DNA of 64,000 nt from Callipepla californica brunnescens (Eukaryota; Chordata; Aves; Galliformes; Odontophoridae): positions 11,961,368 through 12,025,367 of the forward strand of contig JALIRH010000004.1 of assembly GCA_023055505.1 (NCBI GenBank). Reading direction: 5' to 3'. Numbering within the stretch: the stretch's first letter is position 1; every line of letters begins with the position of its first letter. This document shows, in pieces, positions 20,953-32,600 of the stretch. The notes beneath the pieces are model-generated. The model saw nothing but the letters and a program-made list of their open reading frames with translations, did not search any database and was not told the DNA's origin. Position numbers and translations under genes: made by a program.

Positions 20953-23900
20953 TGCCCGCTTGTTGTGTCGTTTTATTCCTTTTGCACGATGGTGCAGTGG
21001 TAGCAGCCATCACACACAGCACGTTGGGCCGCGCCACGCTCACTCTGAGTGGGCCTGAACAACTGCAACGTCCTTGCTTCAGGAAAGCAGGTGTTGCCAG
21101 AAGGGGGTGGGCAACTGGCACTCTCTTAATTCGTGTTTTTCAACAGCAAAACAAGTATTTGCTTAAGACTGTTTCACACATCAGAAGTAATTGGAGCGAA
21201 GTGCCGTTTGGCGGTTCTTTTTAAGACAAGGTAACGTAGGCATGTGGTGGTACAGAATGCTTGTATCTGTTGGTCACTGCAAGGTTTTGTGCCCTAAAGT
21301 ACGTTTACGGAAATAAGCAATGAAGTTAAAATCAGCCGTCTCTTCCTTCCCCCACCTCCCGTGGAGCTTTTGCTGGTTATATCACTGAGAGGTAATAAGG
21401 AATTAATACAGAAAAAAAATGAAAAGCCAGCTAGCATGCACAGAAAAGAACCGGACTTCAGAAGGACAGAAATGCACCAGTAAATGAGAAAAACTTGCAA
21501 CCTCTTTCCCAATTTGTTCCCTTCTGAAAACAGGACACGTGCTGCCAATTTTAAACGCTGGACACAGCAGCAATAGATTGTGCTTTGTGGAGAATGATGC
21601 AGCTTCTAATCTATGTACTGACTACTGAGAATGAGATGTCAGTTTCTGCTGACAGAATATTTCTGCTGTCAGGATGTTCTGTGACTCTAGTAGGTTTGAG
21701 GCTGGAGAGTCAGCTCCGCTGCTGACATTTTCTTTCTCTCAAGCATCATGTCTGAATGCAGCCTGCTAAATTCAAATGTGTTACTCGCATTGAAAAGGGC
21801 TGGATGACAAGAATGTAGCAAGAAAAACAATTCACTATAGGCTGTAAAAAACATGCACATTCAGCTAGGCTGCGCTCTTGCTCATTGAAAGGAAAAACAC
21901 TTTTATTGCTTCAGATGGAAGAGCGTACACGGAAAAACCCCCAAAAGATCTCCAGAAACCCTCTTCAATTCCACTGCTGAATGCAGACCGACAAACTTGC
22001 ACGTTTTATGAACGTTAAGATCACACATGCTTTATTGAAGAATACGCAGGGTCTGTTAAATGTAGAAACTGGAAATCCGCTTATGTGAAAGCATATTTGG
22101 CATTTTAAGGGATGGAAAACTCCAGATAGAGGAGAAAGTGAATCTGCTCTTTCGAAGGAGCCATAGGAATGACCCAGGTAGGTGGACAGATGCTCTGATA
22201 AGATTCCTAGTCGTATCACTGAAAAGCTACAACAGGACAAAGGTAGTAAAGCCACAAATGATGGCGTTCCAATGAAGTCCCACCAACATCACTTAATGGG
22301 AAGTGTATCTTCTCAGACAAATGTGGTAATGTTACGGTCCCACAAGCATGACTGACACTGGTAACTGCAGTGGTACGTTGAGCGTGTGATTCCCCTTTAG
22401 CTTTTGAGTTCCCCACAATATTAAGATCAAACAATAATTAAGAGATGGCACATTTGTGAACCGGGTCGCACTGCTAATATAAGGCTTGCTAGACTTCCAA
22501 TTTTGCTCTCTAGGCTCAAGAAGCAAGGAAAAAGACATCTTTTTGCTTCTTTTATGGGACAGACATCTAAGAAGAAAACCAAATATTTTCTTGGTGATCC
22601 CGTTAGCAGCCATACAAAGGGTATGGCGCAGCCATACTAAGAAATAGCTAAGTATTTCCAGCCACAATTGCCATGAATACTCCTAGTGGAAGAGAGAACT
22701 GTCTGCAGAAGGACAGGGCGCTCGCAGAGTCTCAGGAATAAGGCACACATGCAGCATCTGAACTCTGCAGTGGCCGCTCCTGGGGCCCAGGCTGTACACA
22801 GCACTTCCAATGAACTCCTGTACATAAAAGCCAACAGTCTGCAGAGGATCCATTCCTACACAGAACAGCCCCAGTTGTTTTTTTTTTGGACGCAATAACT
22901 ACTATACACAGATCAATGGCACCAACAGCTTTTACCTTTCCAAGCTTCCCCTCTGGACTTCGGAGGTTGTGTTTAGTGGCTGCTAGAGGTCTGCTCTCTC
23001 AACACTGTATAAAAAGAAAGAATCCACTTGGGTGGATTTCATCTCAATTCTCATTTTACTTAGGGCTTACACTACCTTTTAATTTACAGTATCTTTGAAG
23101 AAATGCAACAGTTAGCGTTTACTTCAGGTGAACAACCCATCTCAGTGAAGCAAACCATCTCAAAAACAGAACAGCAGCCTGCACATTCGCTTAAAGACCA
23201 AAATGGAAAATTACACTCCTGTCAAATTCCAAGTACAGATTAGGAAACAGCCACAGCACAAAGTTCCCGGCTAAAATGTCTGTCATGTGGCGAGGCCTAC
23301 CTGAAAGCCAAAGGCAGCCCAGCCTATCAGACCTTGACTACATCTGCTCAGCTCTGACTGACCTGGCATGAACTGGAAAACAAAGAAGCAAATCATGAAG
23401 TTAAGGAAACGCTGCTTAAGTTGCACGTGGTAGCAGACTTGGGGTGAGCGGTGAAGGCCTAGAGCTTCAATTCGTGTGTGGGTGCATGCGAACCACAGAA
23501 CAGAAATCACAACCTACTCACCATTCTCAGCCTGAGCAAATAAATTCTGGATGACACGCCGCTGCAGTGGTGTGGCTTTTTTATTTCACCCATCACACCT
23601 GAGAGCCTGTGGCACTTGTCTGTCCATCCAGAAGCTATGTGCCATTAAACAGCTGGTCTCCTATGACAGCTAACAAGTTACCTACTGCCTGTGAGGATGT
23701 CACTCATAACATTAGCATTGCTCTTCAAGGAGCTGGGCTGAGATGGGCAAGCCATTTAACAAAGGCCACTAAGGCACCACTAGAGCATTACGACAACTTG
23801 CTTGAGCCAGCACTCAACGAGTGACCCGGTGTCCTAAGTCACTGCTCTGATGGCAAACTGTCTGAGGCAGACAACTGATCTTTTTGATGTTTTACTTCTC

Positions 23901-26900
23901 CTTTTATTAGATTTTATCACCATAGGTTGTTTGAATGCACGTATTATTTTTGACCAGCTTTTTTGCTCCTTCAGCACACACGGGCCATCGTTCTTTACAT
24001 TTCATTGCTGGCTACATTAACTACAAAGAACAGCTCTCCAGCTAATTTACTCCCCAAGCTTTCCAGAAGAATCAGCAGTTATTTTCTCAGAAGTAAACTT
24101 TATTTCTTATAGACACACTTATTTCATTTTTTACTTCATATACCTGTAGCTGTTTCAGTCATACAGCGGGACCACTTTGCTACTTTTACACAATGCGTTT
24201 ATCAACTGTGTATTACTCCTGGTTTCTCTTTCCATGGAAGCCCTTGGACTGCAAAGGATCAGACAAGTTCCTCCTTTACGGATGATTTAATTCAACTTAC
24301 ATTGATCACCTGCCCTCATTCTTGCACGGCAGAGGCAAAGCATATGCAAAGTCTCACTCGCTTCTGGAAACTCAAGTGTTCCCTTATCCCTCAAACAATT
24401 TTCCAATCACCTAAATATTGTCCTCCGTGCTTTTACAGCTACCTGTAAACACACTTCAGGTGTCTGCAGGGGTGTCTTTGGGTGTCTTCTCCCATACCTC
24501 TGCTGAGGGAGAATTCCAGGCACATCACAAGAGCAGCTCCTTGTCAATGTTTCTCCAGATTTTTCTCTAACATGATTTCTCTCACTATTTCTCAAACTAC
24601 TGACACTACTGGATTGCTTGAGAAGTTTGACCCCATCTTATTGCATCAGAGAATTTGTAACATCGTGACTTACGGTTAAGGTCTACAAATTCCCAAACTG
24701 TGCTCAAATCATTCTCTGTCTCACTCAGCTGTCCTGGACATGACACAAAGCGGTGCCGTAAGCTCAGTGTGGTTTTAGGTGCTTGACTAACTGTGCCACA
24801 GCCAATGGTGTTCTCAAGAAAATACACTGCAAACACAATCTCTAGCTTTCCTTTAGAAATTACATACTATTATATTGATTCGACGTTTCAAATATTCCTT
24901 TGTTTCTACTTGTATTTCAGAAACTATTCAGTGCTTATTGACAAGAACTGTGTAGAGTTTGTTTTTTTAAAGAAGGTAAGCGGGGTCTCAAAAATTCAGT
25001 GTCTACACGTACACTACACTACAGAAAAAAAAAAAAGAAAAGAAAAAGCCAGTTTAGAGAACAATGTGGGCATGTGTTTTTAAACTACTGTTCGTGCAGT
25101 CTGGTCAGGGCTGTGTGACACAGTATACAGTGTTTTGTCATCCAAGGAATGTCTTTGATCAAGAGTTTATGCAAGAAGGAAAAAAAAGCCATGAAACCCT
25201 AATCCGTTCCCACAGTCCAGTAAACGTGAGCTGGACAAACAGTGGACAATAGCAGTAAAGCTTGCTGCTGGAACAATAGCTGCAACTAAAAAAATTAAAG
25301 GGTTGCTGACTCACAGTTCCTACGATCAAGATTCCACGCAGTGTTGGTTATTCCACAGAACCCTGAAGATGCTGAAAGTTACAAATTGTAGCTAAACATC
25401 ACACTGACACAAAGCAGCAAAACGTGCTACTGAACAATCAGTGAGAACAAAGACAGCCACAAACACTGATGTTGACTCTGCTCAGTGCAGGGCTGAGATG
25501 CACAAAGTGAATAAGAAATCCTTTGTGCCAAAACAGGACTTCTGCTGAAAGTAAACTCCAACATTTTGTTATAAACAAACAGCAGTTTCACTCTTTCAGG
25601 CAGTATTCTACTATTCCAGATGCCATCTATACATATTATGCACTACAAACTTCCTGATGTTTCAATACAAAAGCCAGGTGCTATTTCTTGTACCTATTCA
25701 GAAACCGTCTGCAACAGACACAGAGTTGTGGAATTGGCTGATTACGTAAACACGTATGAAATACAATAGAGCACTTAAAAATACTGTACAGCAAGCCACT
25801 CCAGATTCAACTGGCACTTTCTACAGCTCTCATATTTTGTATGAAAATGAATGGGCACAACTTTATATTAACGAAGATCTCCAAAGTCCTCTATAGTGGC
25901 TATGTCTCAGACAAGCTAAGCAAGCACATTTCCTTCAGAACATTACATCGTTTGGTACAGCTATATGCTACTCAAGAGTTGACTTAGATATTTTACTTTA
26001 AGAATCTTAGGGTGAAGAATGCTGTAAGAATATAATTATTACACTTAAGGAATAAACGCTCCCATGATTAAGGCAGGAATATTCCCAAGTCAATTGCAGA
26101 CACCAAAAGCTGCAACTTGCCACAGCACTCATTTCACCTCTCCAAGATCTCAGTTTTCTCTGGTGACATTTCTATGGTCATGTGTACTGTCATAACTCTG
26201 CCCATCACAGAAAAACAACAATAACCAACAACCAAACTTGGGTCAGACTGTACAGTGAGAACCTTCAGAGTTACTTGTCGAACTATGAAAGCTGAAGTTT
26301 TGGGCTGCGATTATAACAGAACACGCTGCCCTGAGAAACTGCAAAGGGCAATAATGTTCCAAAGGCATTAATATTCACACTGCATCATACCAAGAATATG
26401 AAGAATTGTAGTTTTTCATTTAAACCAAAGCCTTCCTCTTAAGAAGGTCTTGATGGGGTGTATCACACGCACGTCACTCTACCTGCCTGATCCTGCTTTG
26501 TTACAATCTTCTCTGGTGTGCCCTTGGAAATAACAGTTCCAATCCAAATGGGCTTCAGCTAATTACAGTATTTCAGAAGCTTTCAAACTACATTCTTAAG
26601 ATCATTAGACACACAAACACCAGCGTGTGGTCGTATTTACTGCTTCACCCTGCTTAGCATTGCAGAAAATGCTTCAGAAAGCAATGACCCTGACAAGGGG
26701 CTCCACCTTCACCTTGAGTACCCACTTTATGTCCAGGAAACGTCGCCCATTAATCCAGCCAGCTCCTTTCAAACATGCAACACTGCAATTACAGGACATG
26801 ATAGAAAGCCACAGATGTTCAAGCAGGCCAGAAGGAGGAAGTTACCTGCTTTTACTGAAGAATAAACGAACGCTCAGAACGCTTAGACCTCCAGTGTTTG

Positions 26901-28049
26901 CTTCTCTTTGTACAGTATTCAGAAGACCAACAAAACTGCCCTTCTGAGACCAGACTCAGCTCGGGGGGGGGGGAAGACTGTTATTTAAAACATAATTTCT
27001 AGATTTCAACAAAAAACACTGAGTAAGTCACAGATGAATATTAGCACACTTCCATTGCTTTGAAGTAAATAGGTAAAACAACATGATTTGTTCAAAAAAA
27101 AGAAGTTAATTTGTATATCCTGAGACAGCTTTTTTGAATTTAGATTTCTCTGAGGGGAATATAAAATGAAATCGCATTTCTCTGGTATATGACCCTTCTG
27201 TTAAGTGTGTATTTATTTACTGAGATGACACGGTATGCTATTCTTTTCTGCTTATGTTTCAGGTACTTGCACGTTAGAGCTTGCTCAGGTTGCCCAGGGG
27301 TTTAAGCTGTACAACAGTTAAAAGCCACACTGCAGCCTCCCTAAATGAAGAGACCAGCAGTTCTGTCATGTTGCTTCCAAAGACTCAAATAGATAAAATC
27401 CAAATAAATCCTACCTCAGTGCTGCTTTATTTCAAAGGAATTCACCACATTGTTAGAAGAGCTGCATCATGTGTACGTACGTTCTGCACTACTTCAACAA
27501 CTTCATCTTAATAAATATTTGTGCAAGAAGCACTACTTATAGGCTATCTTTAAACAGTATAAAAACCTCCTCCACTAGATGGCTCTGAAACTGTGTAATC
27601 AGAGCTGTTTGAACACTTAGGCATGTAAGCCAATTAAAGAAAAAAAATAGACCTGTAAGTTGCTATTAAGAAACACATCTTATATTGACATACTCATATA
27701 CTCAGCAATGACACAAAAAATAACAGATGATTTTGAAATAAGTCAATACACATGCACACATGTATATATTCCAGGAATATTTTTATCTTTTTAGTCCAAA
27801 ATAACAATAAAAAGGCAGAACGTAGGCCCTTGCATCCCAGATGCAAATGCACAGTCAATATTCTGAAAAATTCAAGCTGCCTGTTTTATTTTGTAGTACA
27901 AATGTTATAGAAGTAAAACAGAAATGAGGTCTAGATATCACACAAAAACGTGCTGTTAAAGAATGTGGTCATACTGACACATTTCCTTTGCCAGAGATAA
28001 TTTACTCTGCATATATCTTCCAATATCCCTGCTTGGCAAATCCCTACTG
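20953..28049. other. Tail-to-tail spacer between CCND1 and LTO1, gene-free
   Basis: No coding exon or RNA gene was recognised. Short homopolymers occur, for example an A-run near 25025-25036 and a G-run at 26964-26973. A good CTCF-like motif lies at 27572-27585. A stretch at 24923-24974 is bounded by a plausible acceptor and donor but has no coding signal. Confidence 0.6.
27572..27585 (+). promoter_or_regulatory. CTCF-like motif between CCND1 and LTO1
   Basis: CCACTAGATGGCTC matches CCASYAGRKGGCRS at 13 of 14 positions by eye; the mismatch is T at position 13. Plus orientation. Binding is inferred. Confidence 0.45.
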
Positions 28050-28429
28050 GTGAAGTAGGAGTGGGATTGTTCAGTCTGGAGAAAAGGAGGCTCAGGGGAG
28101 ACCCCACTGCTATCTACAACTACCTGAAAGGAGGTTGTAGCAGGGTGGGGGGTCAGCCTCTTCTCCCAAGCAACAGCGCTAGGACAATATCCTATATGGC
28201 TCCAGAGATTGAGGCTGGACATGAGGAAGAATTTCTTCCCCAAAGGAAGCAGTGATGCATTGACACAGGCTGTCCAGGGAGAAACCATTGTCCCCAGGGG
28301 TGCTCATGAACTGTCGAGACGTGGCACTGAGGGACGTGGTCAGCATGCATGCTGGGGTTGGGCTGATGGCTGGGCTTGGTGAACTTAATGGCCTTTTCCA
28401 ACCTTAACGATTCCTTAATTTTATGATGT
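28050..28429 (+). mobile_element. CR1 LINE 3' fragment
   Basis: Plus-strand sequence reads GGGATTGTTCAGTCTGGAG, then CTACCTGAAAGGAGGTTG and ends CCTTTTCCAACCTTAACGA followed by a degenerate TTTTATGATG tail. This is the order of the chicken CR1 3' end. The reading frame is broken by substitutions and indels, so this is a dead, 5'-truncated copy. Confidence 0.85.
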
Positions 28430-28596
28430 TCAAGGTAAAATAATTGACTGTATCTCTCAAACTATTATAAATAAATAAATTTAGCTGTCAGCGTTCATTT
28501 TATTTTTTGAATGAGACAAAAAAGAGCCTTTTCAAGAATGGAAAATGCAACCTTTTCATTATAAAAGATTCCAGTAAATACTAACTGCGCAGGAAA

Positions 28597-28900
28597 ACCA
28601 TCAGCTCACAGCCTGAACTGGTGACTGAGCACCTGGTGAAGGGAGGTGACTGGCCCAGTGGGTGAACTGTTGGCACCTGTGCTCCTCATGTGACCAGAAG
28701 AGGTGGACCCAGGGTGGAGCCACCCTGGGCTCATATGAGGACCAGCTGCTAAAGGGAAAGCATCTCCTGGCCTTTGCTTGCTCCTTGAGAAGGGGTGCTA
28801 TGCAGACAGAGATCATCTTCTCTAGTTGGGTGAGTTCAACTTCTTTCTTTCTGTATGTGACTGTCAGTGTGCCTATAGGTTCTTTTGCCTAGTTTCACTA
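28597..28900 (+). repeat. Dispersed LTR-like repeat, copy 1
   Basis: Shares with 33680-34060 an opening CTGAACTGGTGACTGAGCAC-type segment, then an AGGTGGACCCAGG-like part and a GGAGCCA...CTCATATGAGGACC part in the same order and strand. I believe it is an old solo-LTR-type element but cannot name the family. Ends are approximate. Confidence 0.4.
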
Positions 28901-29496
28901 AGAATCTGTCAGAAGCAATCTTGCTTCTTTGTGGGCAGAACAAGTAGCAACCTCAAAACTTTTTTAGCAGCTGTGTTTCTGTTACTGGTTATTTAAAATG
29001 CCAAGTTTTAGGTTTAGTTGTTTTTTGTTTTGTATGTTAGGATCAAGACTACTGAAAAAGACCACAAGTTTCATGTTCTGAATTACAGCTACTCTTTGAG
29101 CTGTTATTTTAACCTTTTCTCATTTGTATTCAACCTTCTACCTGTGAAAGTGTTTGCTACTGCAAACTCTGCAGGTGACTGATTCTATCTTAATCTAAAA
29201 AGCCTGTGTAAGATTTTCTGAAAGTAATATACATTCTTTAAATAAGGAAGCTCCCCTATTTGTATGTTTTCCTTTTTAAGGAGAAGCTGGTGAAGAACCA
29301 GTCGGATATTTCTATTTAGTAGTTTCTTAGTTTTTCTGTGCAACTCTAAATAATGCCTGAAGATTAAAAAAAAAGTTAACAAATACGCAAAACTATCAAA
29401 GGTTCTGTGCTTTTTCCTTACTGCTTTGGTATTCAGCACCTCTTTTCTAGTTGGATTTTGTTTGGCACGATGAAACACTTTTCCAGTTATCTGCTC

Positions 29497-29502
29497 TTTA
29501 AT
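29497..29502 (-). terminator. LTO1: Candidate LTO1 polyadenylation signal
   Basis: The minus strand reads ATTAAA about 40 bases after the LTO1 stop. It would give a very short 3' UTR. Other AATAAA-type signals occur further down, so the choice is uncertain. Confidence 0.3.
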
Positions 29503-29542
29503 ACTTCTTTTTTCCATCCATGTTTATCTTCAGCTTTTATAT

Positions 29543-29611
29543 TCAAAACGTTAGTGAAGCTCTTTCAGTACTGGCTCTAAAATCAGACTGAATATTTAGC
29601 ATTGAACAAAC
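29543..29611 (-). CDS. LTO1: LTO1 coding exon 5 with stop
   Basis: 69 bases after TTTTTTAG on the minus strand, 22 codons plus TGA: VCSMLNIQSDF, then RASTERASLTF. Phase 0, so it joins KFKQ of exon 4 directly. The match to the family C-terminus decides the exon. Confidence 0.9.
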   Translation of the reverse strand, partial: VCSMLNIQSDFRASTERASLTF

Positions 29612-32600
29612 CTAAAAAAGAATATGTTAAAAGTGTATCAATGTATCTATTTTCCAGAAGAAAGTTCAACAAAGCTCCTAATTCCCCCATTCCTGCTTGT
29701 AATTCATTGTCAAATAGTATTTTCAATTTTCCATTTATTTATTTTTATTCTTTTATTTTGCACTTGTTATTATTTGGGGCATTTTTTCAACTCAAAACAT
29801 TTTTACTATGAATGCAAAAGGAGATAAAGTAACTGCAGAAATCAATACTACTTTGTGTTAAAAATAACAACTTAATCCTACAAACCTGTTTAAATTTTCC
29901 TCTGATTTTTTCTAGATCTTCTTGAAGCTTTTCATAGGTGGGGTCTTCATATGGGAACTTCTTAATCATTCCTATTAATGAATCCAGGGCCCTTATCTTC
30001 TTACTGAAGAAAAAAATAAAAATCCACAAGCACCACAGTAAATAACAATGAGCCTACTACAGAAGTCTCTTCCATGTGTCAGTATGAAAACTGTATCAAT
30101 ATTCTACAACTCAGAGCATGGAATCCAGTCCTCTGTCCTTATTTCATTCTAATTCCCTCATACATATTTAAGGCATAATCAGAAAGTAAGCTTGGGACAG
30201 CTGATGAATGTTAGGTTTTCCTTTTAACTTACCTGCCGAAAACAGACATCTAGTCAGGAAATGTAGGACTACCAATTAGATGACTGTATGTAGCTAATGC
30301 AAACAGCGTGCTCACCAGAACATGTATTGAGGTAGCTGAAAGCAAGATGGCAGTCTGTTCAAATAATACTTTTTTTCTGTCCAGTTTTAAGTTCTCCCGA
30401 AGGAAAGTAATAATCAATATTTGGAAGTGTATGCGCATGTATGGAAAAGTAAGAAAAGAGAGGGGCACCCAGAAGTGTTGCAAGATGTATTTCTGTTGCA
30501 GACAAATTATTTTATGCAGAGACCATAAAATACCAGATGTGGAAGGCAAAGATTGCTAGCCTCAACAAATATGTGACCTATCTGTGACACACTGAATCCC
30601 CTGCATGTCTAACTGGCTCAGGGAAACAATTTATGATTCATTACTGATAGTGAATTACAGCTCCTGCAGAAGAGGACCTCAGCAGCTTAATGTGAATGTC
30701 TGTCTTGGATGATGGGATGATTATCTATAAGAATAAACAGTGCTAATTTGGGGATATGCTGCTTCCACAGTGAGTATTCAACTGAAGTCCTTACAACTCT
30801 GAATAGTGCTCATGTATGAAACTATTTGGTGTCTTCCTACAGTGCAATCTAATTATTATTGGAGCACGTCCGAAATAATGAAGTTTGTTAACAGGTTGGG
30901 AGAACAAACCTGTCCAGTCAAAATTTGAACAGATTAACAGAAATAAAACACTAGGTAAGAGTTAAGCCGTTTATTTAATAATTATCTGCTGAAAACCAAA
31001 ATTTAAAAGGTTCAGGTTTTACTGGATTTGATCAAATGCATCTTTCACTTTGCTTTAACAGTAAAGTGAACTTTAACAGTAAGCTTTGGAAACTATTTAA
31101 TTTTCACACAATGAATTTAGGACCTAAGGTTTTATTCAAGTGCATACGTTTAGGAGTTTCAAACTGTCATGAGGCACATAGATATTGCAGAAAAAGTTGT
31201 TAATGAAACAGTAATGCCACCAGTTCTGTCAGCTTCTAGAGGACTTCAAATAAGCCAATATATTCTGGCCTTTTTTCCTTAAGGCACACACTCTACTCTG
31301 TTCCTCTGTCATAAATCTTATGGAAGCTGTTTAATGAAATATGTTAAGCAGATAGGTAATGGATAGAGATAAGATGCTTCGTAACAAATACTACTTTTTA
31401 GTACACAAATAACAGCAAAAATGCAGTGCAAGGAATCTATGTATTTGATTCTGTATGAAGTATTTTTGTACCAAAGAAACTGTTTTTGAAGTGATAATAT
31501 TGTGTACTGTTAAGATATCATCCTTGTAACAATCTCAGCTTTTAAGTAATTAAAGCAGCTCTAGCACTGATTCAGAAATCTGACTCTGTGGTGTAAAAGC
31601 ACTAAGTGTTGCCAGGATTTTTGTAAGCATCCATTACTCTCCATACTGACAGTAGAATGGAACACGTGGTGGGGATGGAGAGGAGAAATAGGTTGTAAGG
31701 GATGTTTGGAAGTGATTTAGCCTGCCTTCTGCCCAAAGCAGAGCTGATTTTAAAGCACTTCTTCAGGACTGCCTCCAACCAAATTGTGGAAAACTGCAAG
31801 GATGGGCCTTCTGTCCTCTGCTGGGACCTCTCCCAGTACTTCAGAACTTATGCTAGAAAGAACCTTCTCTGTAAGCCCAATTAGGACTTCAATTGCCTCA
31901 GATTATTATTCTTCCACAAGGCACTGCTGCAAGGAATGCACCTCTAGAACTTTCTTTTGTGTGGTACAACTAGGCATCTCCATCTTCTCTTTTACAGGCT
32001 GAAGAAACTAAGTTCCCTTCATCTTTTTAGCATCAGATGCTCCAGGACTGCAATGCCATCCCAGTCACCATGTGCTCACCCTTCTGTTTTTCAGTATTCT
32101 CTTTTCTTTTTAAATGGAAGAGGAGGCAAAACTGGACACCGTAACTTGAAAGAACTTTTTTAAAACCCTACCTGTTCTTTTCATCTGTATGTTTTGGGAG
32201 CAGACACTGCCAGGTCAGTGCAAATCCAAGGTAGCTGCCAATCTGAAGTTTTAAGAATGCCATGGGTGAGGGGGAAGGGGAGAACAGAACACACTTAATA
32301 TATATGTAGTCAATGAGAAGTAAAGCTCTACATTGTATAGTGTTCCTCAGGAAACAAGACATTGGATATACGAACACATTTCTGCATTAAAAGACAGGAA
32401 ATAAGAGGAGGATGAATGGGAGGTATTGAGTTGTGTAGTATGAGAGTCAGAACTAATTTCTGGTAAGGTTCTACATCCTGTCAAGACAAACAAAAGGCAG
32501 CATGGTGAGCAATTCTACAAAATGCTATCTGTACTTGATGTGCTTTGAACCACAGAATTTATTAAACAGATGAGTTATTGCCAAATTCCACTTCAATCTG

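Noticed and set aside
27256..27300. Minus-strand ASSNVQVPET segment considered as the last LTO1 exon
   Set aside because: It has no pyrimidine tract or convincing acceptor and matches only NVQ. The exon at 29543-29611 matches the whole family C-terminus in the right phase with a good acceptor.
29787..29885. Readthrough of LTO1 exon 4 into VCRIKLLFLTQ and on to a stop
   Set aside because: It lacks the family C-terminus; the GTTTGT donor and the downstream exon 5 fit better.
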